This document shows positions 6,642-9,380 of a stretch of 9,380 bases of DNA, one piece after another. The DNA is from Bacteroidetes bacterium UBA4408 (GTDB taxonomy: Bacteria > Bacteroidota > Bacteroidia > UBA4408), in assembly GCA_002389785.1 (NCBI GenBank), contig DGQS01000182.1, positions 1-9,380 of the forward strand, given 5' to 3'. A program made the translations under genes and the position numbers. A model generated the notes under the pieces. That model saw nothing but the letters and a program-made list of their open reading frames with translations. It was not told the DNA's origin and did no database searches. Numbering within the stretch: position 1 is the first letter of the stretch; each line of letters starts with the position of its first letter.

Positions 6642-6806
6642 TCAGTCGGTTAAAGGCTCTATTAGTCCGGTGAATTCCAGTATTTTATGGAAATCCTCGA
6701 CTTCATAGTACGACCTTTCCCCCACTGGTACCACAAAATAGAGCGGGAATGAGAGCGAGAGCGATTGTTTCCGCTTTTTTATAACTGCTGAGGCTTTTCT
6801 TTGCAA
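6642..6806 (-). other. Possible small or remnant minus-strand reading frame
   Basis: On the minus strand a frame of 54 residues starts with TTG at 6806 and stops with TGA at 6644-6642. The first part is basic (QRKASAVIKKRKQ). The second half reads like real protein ('LYFVVPVGERSYYEVEDF' then 'HKILEFTGLIEPL'). It has no ATG and no Shine-Dalgarno site. CAATTTTG, one mismatch from a Bacteroidota -7 box, overlaps the TTG itself, so it cannot serve that start. I do not recognise a family. It may be a decayed gene end left by element insertion, a tiny unknown protein, or chance. Confidence 0.2.
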
Positions 6807-6927
6807 AATTGCTGTTGGATTAAATTCTTAAAGCAAATTTTTGAACAACCTTTTTTTGTAATCCTAAAACAGCGAGCATTAAGAGCGATTATTATTACTG
6901 TATCGATATTCTTTCACTACAATTCAT

Positions 6928-6935
6928 TAACTTTG
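6928..6935 (+). promoter_or_regulatory. Bacteroidota-type -7 promoter box TAACTTTG
   Basis: TAACTTTG matches the TAnnTTTG consensus of the Bacteroidota primary sigma factor exactly. It lies 30 bases before the dehydrogenase ATG, giving a 5' leader of about 25 bases. A clear TTG-type -33 box is not visible at the expected distance, so strength is uncertain. Confidence 0.7.
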
Positions 6936-6965
6936 CAGCCTTAAAAATCAGCAAAACAAAAAGCT

Positions 6966-8522
6966 ATGAGCACAACTACAGTAGAAAAAAAATCAGGCAT
7001 ACAAAGCTCTCTCGAAAAATTGGGAATTAAGCCACAAAATTATGGTGCCTCCACCGGTTTATTGCATGTGCAAACCAAAGGGAAAAAGATTGATTCTTAT
7101 TCACCTGTAGATGGTAAACTGATAGCAAGTGCGAATGCTGCAACAGCAGAAGATTACGAACGCACCATTAAAACTGCAGAAGAAGCCTTCAAAGTTTGGC
7201 GCATGATTCCCGCACCAAAGCGAGGAGAAATTGTTCGTCAAATGGGTGAGCAATTCCGTAAATTTAAAAATGAATTGGGTGAATTGGTTTCTTACGAAAT
7301 GGGAAAAAGCTTGCAGGAAGGTAAAGGAGAAGTGCAGGAAATGATTGACATCTGCGATTTTGCAGTGGGTTTATCTCGCCAGCTTTACGGTTTAAGCATG
7401 CACAGCGAACGTCCTCAACACCGTATGTACGAACAATGGCACCCACTTGGAATTGTTGGAGTAATTTCTGCCTTTAATTTTCCGGTGGCGGTTTGGAGCT
7501 GGAATGCTGCTATAGCTTGGGTTTGTGGTGATGTATGTGTATGGAAACCGAGTTCCAAAACTCCATTGTGTGCAATCGCTTGCCAAAATATAATTGCGGA
7601 TGTGCTTAGAACCAATAATGTTCCCGAAGGTGTAAGTTGTGTTTTAATTGGAAATGAAACTGGTGATTTGATGAATGCCGACAAGCGAATCCCAATGGTT
7701 TCTTTCACCGGCTCAACACGTATAGGACGTAGAGTTTCTTCCATGGTTGCCGAGCGTTTCGGAAAAACAATATTAGAACTAGGTGGAAACAACGCCATCA
7801 TCGTTTCTGAAAATGCCGATATGAAATTGTTAGTTCCAGGAGTAGTGTTTGGAGCAGTTGGAACAGCTGGTCAACGATGTACCTCAACACGCCGACTAAT
7901 CGTTCATGAAAGTGTTTACGACAAAACCATTGACTCATTAAAAAAGGCTTATACACAACTTCGAATTGGAAATCCATTGGACGAAAGCAATCATGTTGGT
8001 CCTCTCATTGATGCAGGTGCAGTAAAAGAATTTACTGCGGCAATTGAAGCAGCAAAATCAGAGGGCGGAAAAGTTTTATGTGGTGGAAATAGCATGGAAG
8101 GTGCAGGCTACGAATCAGGTTGCTATGTGAATCCATGCATCATCGAAGTGAAAAACAACAGTAAAAAAGTGTGCGAAGAAACTTTCGCTCCGATTTTATA
8201 TGTGATGAAGTACAGTACTATTGAAGAAGCAATCGATTTACAAAATGGGGTTCCACAAGGTTTATCATCAGCAATAATGACGACTAACTTAAGGGAAGCA
8301 GAAAAATTCTTATCACATGGCGGCAGCGATTGCGGCATTGCCAATGTAAATATCGGCACGTCGGGCGCCGAGATAGGTGGCGCATTTGGCGGCGAGAAAG
8401 AAACCGGCGGCGGACGGGAAAGCGGCAGCGACGCCTGGAAGGTTTACATGCGCCGGCAAACCAATACCATTAATTTTACAGATAAACTTCCCCTGGCCCA
8501 GGGCATTAAATTCGACCTATAA
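6966..8522 (+). CDS. ALDH7-family aldehyde dehydrogenase (aminoadipate-semialdehyde dehydrogenase-like)
   Basis: This is a full-length protein of 518 residues. The catalytic set is complete: N171 in 'SAFNFP', E271 in 'LELGGNN', C305 in 'GQRCTSTRR' and E405 in 'CEETFAPI'. The C-terminal '[12 protein letters not shown]' and '[12 protein letters not shown]' are hallmarks of the ALDH7/antiquitin group. This group oxidises alpha-aminoadipate semialdehyde, or its cyclic form, to alpha-aminoadipate in lysine breakdown with NAD(P)+. Other aldehydes, including betaine aldehyde, are also used by relatives. It is cytosolic with no signal peptide. The gene stands alone behind its own -7 box and is probably a core host gene. 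A sharp change of codon use near 8320 is the odd feature: about 4 of 41 glycine codons are GGC before it and 12 of 14 after it, while the frame stays intact. Confidence 0.95.
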   Translation: MSTTTVEKKSGIQSSLEKLGIKPQNYGASTGLLHVQTKGKKIDSYSPVDGKLIASANAATAEDYERTIKTAEEAFKVWRMIPAPKRGEIVRQMGEQFRKFKNELGELVSYEMGKSLQEGKGEVQEMIDICDFAVGLSRQLYGLSMHSERPQHRMYEQWHPLGIVGVISAFNFPVAVWSWNAAIAWVCGDVCVWKPSSKTPLCAIACQNIIADVLRTNNVPEGVSCVLIGNETGDLMNADKRIPMVSFTGSTRIGRRVSSMVAERFGKTILELGGNNAIIVSENADMKLLVPGVVFGAVGTAGQRCTSTRRLIVHESVYDKTIDSLKKAYTQLRIGNPLDESNHVGPLIDAGAVKEFTAAIEAAKSEGGKVLCGGNSMEGAGYESGCYVNPCIIEVKNNSKKVCEETFAPILYVMKYSTIEEAIDLQNGVPQGLSSAIMTTNLREAEKFLSHGGSDCGIANVNIGTSGAEIGGAFGGEKETGGGRESGSDAWKVYMRRQTNTINFTDKLPLAQGIKFDL

Positions 8523-8545
8523 AATTTTGTAAATAAACACAGGCG

Positions 8546-8564
8546 GCATGGCCGGTACCCATGC
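8546..8564. repeat. Inverted repeat GCATGG-N7-CCATGC before the protease gene
   Basis: Six-base arms flank a CCGGTAC spacer in the 73-base gap between the dehydrogenase stop and the protease start. A loose -7-like TATTTTCG (8570-8577, one mismatch to TAnnTTTG) follows, 19 bases before the protease ATG. It might be an operator or a short RNA stem, and chance is possible. Confidence 0.3.
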
Positions 8565-8595
8565 ACATCTATTTTCGGTAAAAAAATACGCATAC

Positions 8596-9380
8596 ATGAA
8601 TAAGTTTTTAAGTATCCTGGTTACCCTGTTAACACTTACCGTACTTTCCTTTGCGCAGGGCTCTTCTAAAGAAGATGTGCCGAAGGGCTGGCATATGCTC
8701 GACAAATCCGCTTCGGGTTATTATGGCGTTAGCGCTGATAAGGCCTATGAATTCCTGAAAAGCAAAAACCTGAAAAGCAATACGGTGATTGTTGCAGTTA
8801 TCGACAGTGGTATAGATACCCTGCAGGAAGATCTGAAACCCGTACTGTGGACAAATCCCAAAGAGATACCCGGGAACGGAATTGACGACGATGGTAATGG
8901 CTATGTGGACGACATTCACGGCTGGAATTTCCTGGGCGGTAAAGACGGGCGCAGTGTGAGAGTAGACAGCGACGAAGGCGCACGGGTTTACTACAGTCTT
9001 AAAGGGAAATGGGATAACAAGCCCGTGGATAAATCAAAGCTGAACAAACAGGACCTGCATGAATATGAAATGTTCCTGAAAGCGAAAGAACGCATTACGG
9101 CCGTGGATGAAAAAGAAGCCGAAGCAGCCAGCATTGACGTGGAAAGCCTGAAAGACCTGTACAATACACTGCTGAAAAGCGACAGTATATTACGGATTGC
9201 CATGGGCAGGGATACCTTTACCGGCAACGACCTGGATAAATACGTAACCAAATCGCTGGCTGAAAGAAAGGCCAAGAATGATTTTATCAGCCTCATGAAG
9301 GCAAACAGCCTGATGGACCAGACCAGCAAAGAGCTGACCGATGGACTGAATGAATACATCGAATACGTGGAAGGCGAACA
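8596..9380 (+). CDS. Secreted subtilisin-family (S8) serine protease, 3' partial
   Basis: The frame opens at ATG 8596 and runs off the right edge after 261 codons. Residues 1-20 form a signal peptide ending 'VLSFA' before QG, so the mature protein is exported to the periplasm or beyond. 'VIVAVIDSGIDT' carries the catalytic Asp (D70) of the subtilisin triad. It is followed by 'NGIDDDGNGYVDDIHGWNF', an acidic loop typical of large Bacteroidota S8 peptidases and probably calcium-binding. The catalytic His motif (HGTH-like) normally follows within a few tens of residues, but about 140 charged helical residues (120-260) follow here without it, so a long insertion separates the Asp and His segments. 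Codon use (CTG, GGC, GCC, ACC) matches the end of the dehydrogenase gene and differs from everything before about 8320. Substrate and full length are unknown. Confidence 0.9.
   Translation, partial: MNKFLSILVTLLTLTVLSFAQGSSKEDVPKGWHMLDKSASGYYGVSADKAYEFLKSKNLKSNTVIVAVIDSGIDTLQEDLKPVLWTNPKEIPGNGIDDDGNGYVDDIHGWNFLGGKDGRSVRVDSDEGARVYYSLKGKWDNKPVDKSKLNKQDLHEYEMFLKAKERITAVDEKEAEAASIDVESLKDLYNTLLKSDSILRIAMGRDTFTGNDLDKYVTKSLAERKAKNDFISLMKANSLMDQTSKELTDGLNEYIEYVEGE

Larger units (their letters stand above)
6571..6927. other. Gene-poor spacer between element and dehydrogenase gene
   Basis: I see no confident gene in this stretch. It holds a bulged hairpin at 6605-6630, a small uncertain minus-strand frame at 6642-6806 and GAGCG-rich direct repeats around 6741-6766. 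The nonamer AGAGCGATT occurs twice (6758-6766 and 6882-6890). From about 6780 the sequence becomes AT-rich. The right border of the mobile element most likely lies here, but no attachment-site duplication can be recognised without the left border. Confidence 0.5.

Noticed and set aside
6579..6653. 24-codon plus-strand frame after the ATPase terminator
   Set aside because: It is very short, lies behind a terminator, has no ribosome site and is crossed by the bulged hairpin.
6757..6780. Possible terminator GAGAGCG...CGCTTTTTT
   Set aside because: Only four Watson-Crick pairs are contiguous and the rest need G-T wobbles. No plus-strand gene ends just before it.
6525..6965. tRNA gene or CRISPR array at the element border
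   Set aside because: No T-loop-like GGTTCGAATCC segment, no cloverleaf arms and no regularly spaced repeats were found.
8596..9380. Minus-strand frames over 8629-9359 as genes
   Set aside because: The plus strand here encodes a clear signal peptide and subtilisin Asp motif through the whole stretch, so the antisense frames are incidental.

Overview
The window looks like a Bacteroidota chromosome (probably Chitinophagia, Sphingobacteriia or Flavobacteriia). It carries the right-hand part of a phage-like mobile element, followed by ordinary housekeeping genes. The host call rests on A-rich leaders with almost no Shine-Dalgarno sites, a perfect Bacteroidota-type -7 promoter box (TAACTTTG) before the dehydrogenase gene, and the style of the proteins. 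It is an inference, because no rRNA or other marker gene is present.

Positions 1-3149 hold six tightly packed plus-strand genes, five of whose junctions overlap or nearly touch. They read as a cell-wall and lysis cassette: a membrane-anchored peptidoglycan-binding protein (cut by the left edge), a T7-lysozyme-type amidase, a YkuD-like wall enzyme with a C-terminal membrane anchor, a small two-helix membrane protein (holin candidate), a long helical protein with a lipoprotein-like N-terminus and a C-terminal membrane helix (unimolecular spanin candidate), and a second small two-helix membrane protein. A 186-residue protein follows, with the only strong Shine-Dalgarno site seen here and a phage-structural-type C-terminus. 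The block closes with a strong intrinsic terminator at 3723-3750.

Positions 3763-6524 hold a D12-class (Dam-like) adenine methyltransferase and, overlapping it by one base, a 631-residue RecA-fold ATPase with long flanking arms. This pair ends in a second terminator at 6548-6570, which probably lies near the right border of the element. No capsid, terminase, integrase or replication genes are visible; they would have to lie to the left.

Positions 6571-6965 have no confident gene. They contain a bulged hairpin, a small uncertain minus-strand reading frame and the dehydrogenase promoter. Positions 6966-8522 encode an ALDH7-type aldehyde dehydrogenase. From 8596 a secreted subtilisin-family protease runs off the right edge.

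The most unusual structural signal is inside the dehydrogenase. Near position 8320 glycine codon choice flips from GGA/GGT to GGC, and GC content jumps and stays higher into the protease gene. The reading frame is intact. This points either to allelic replacement by recombination or to a chimeric assembly joined in a conserved stretch of the gene.
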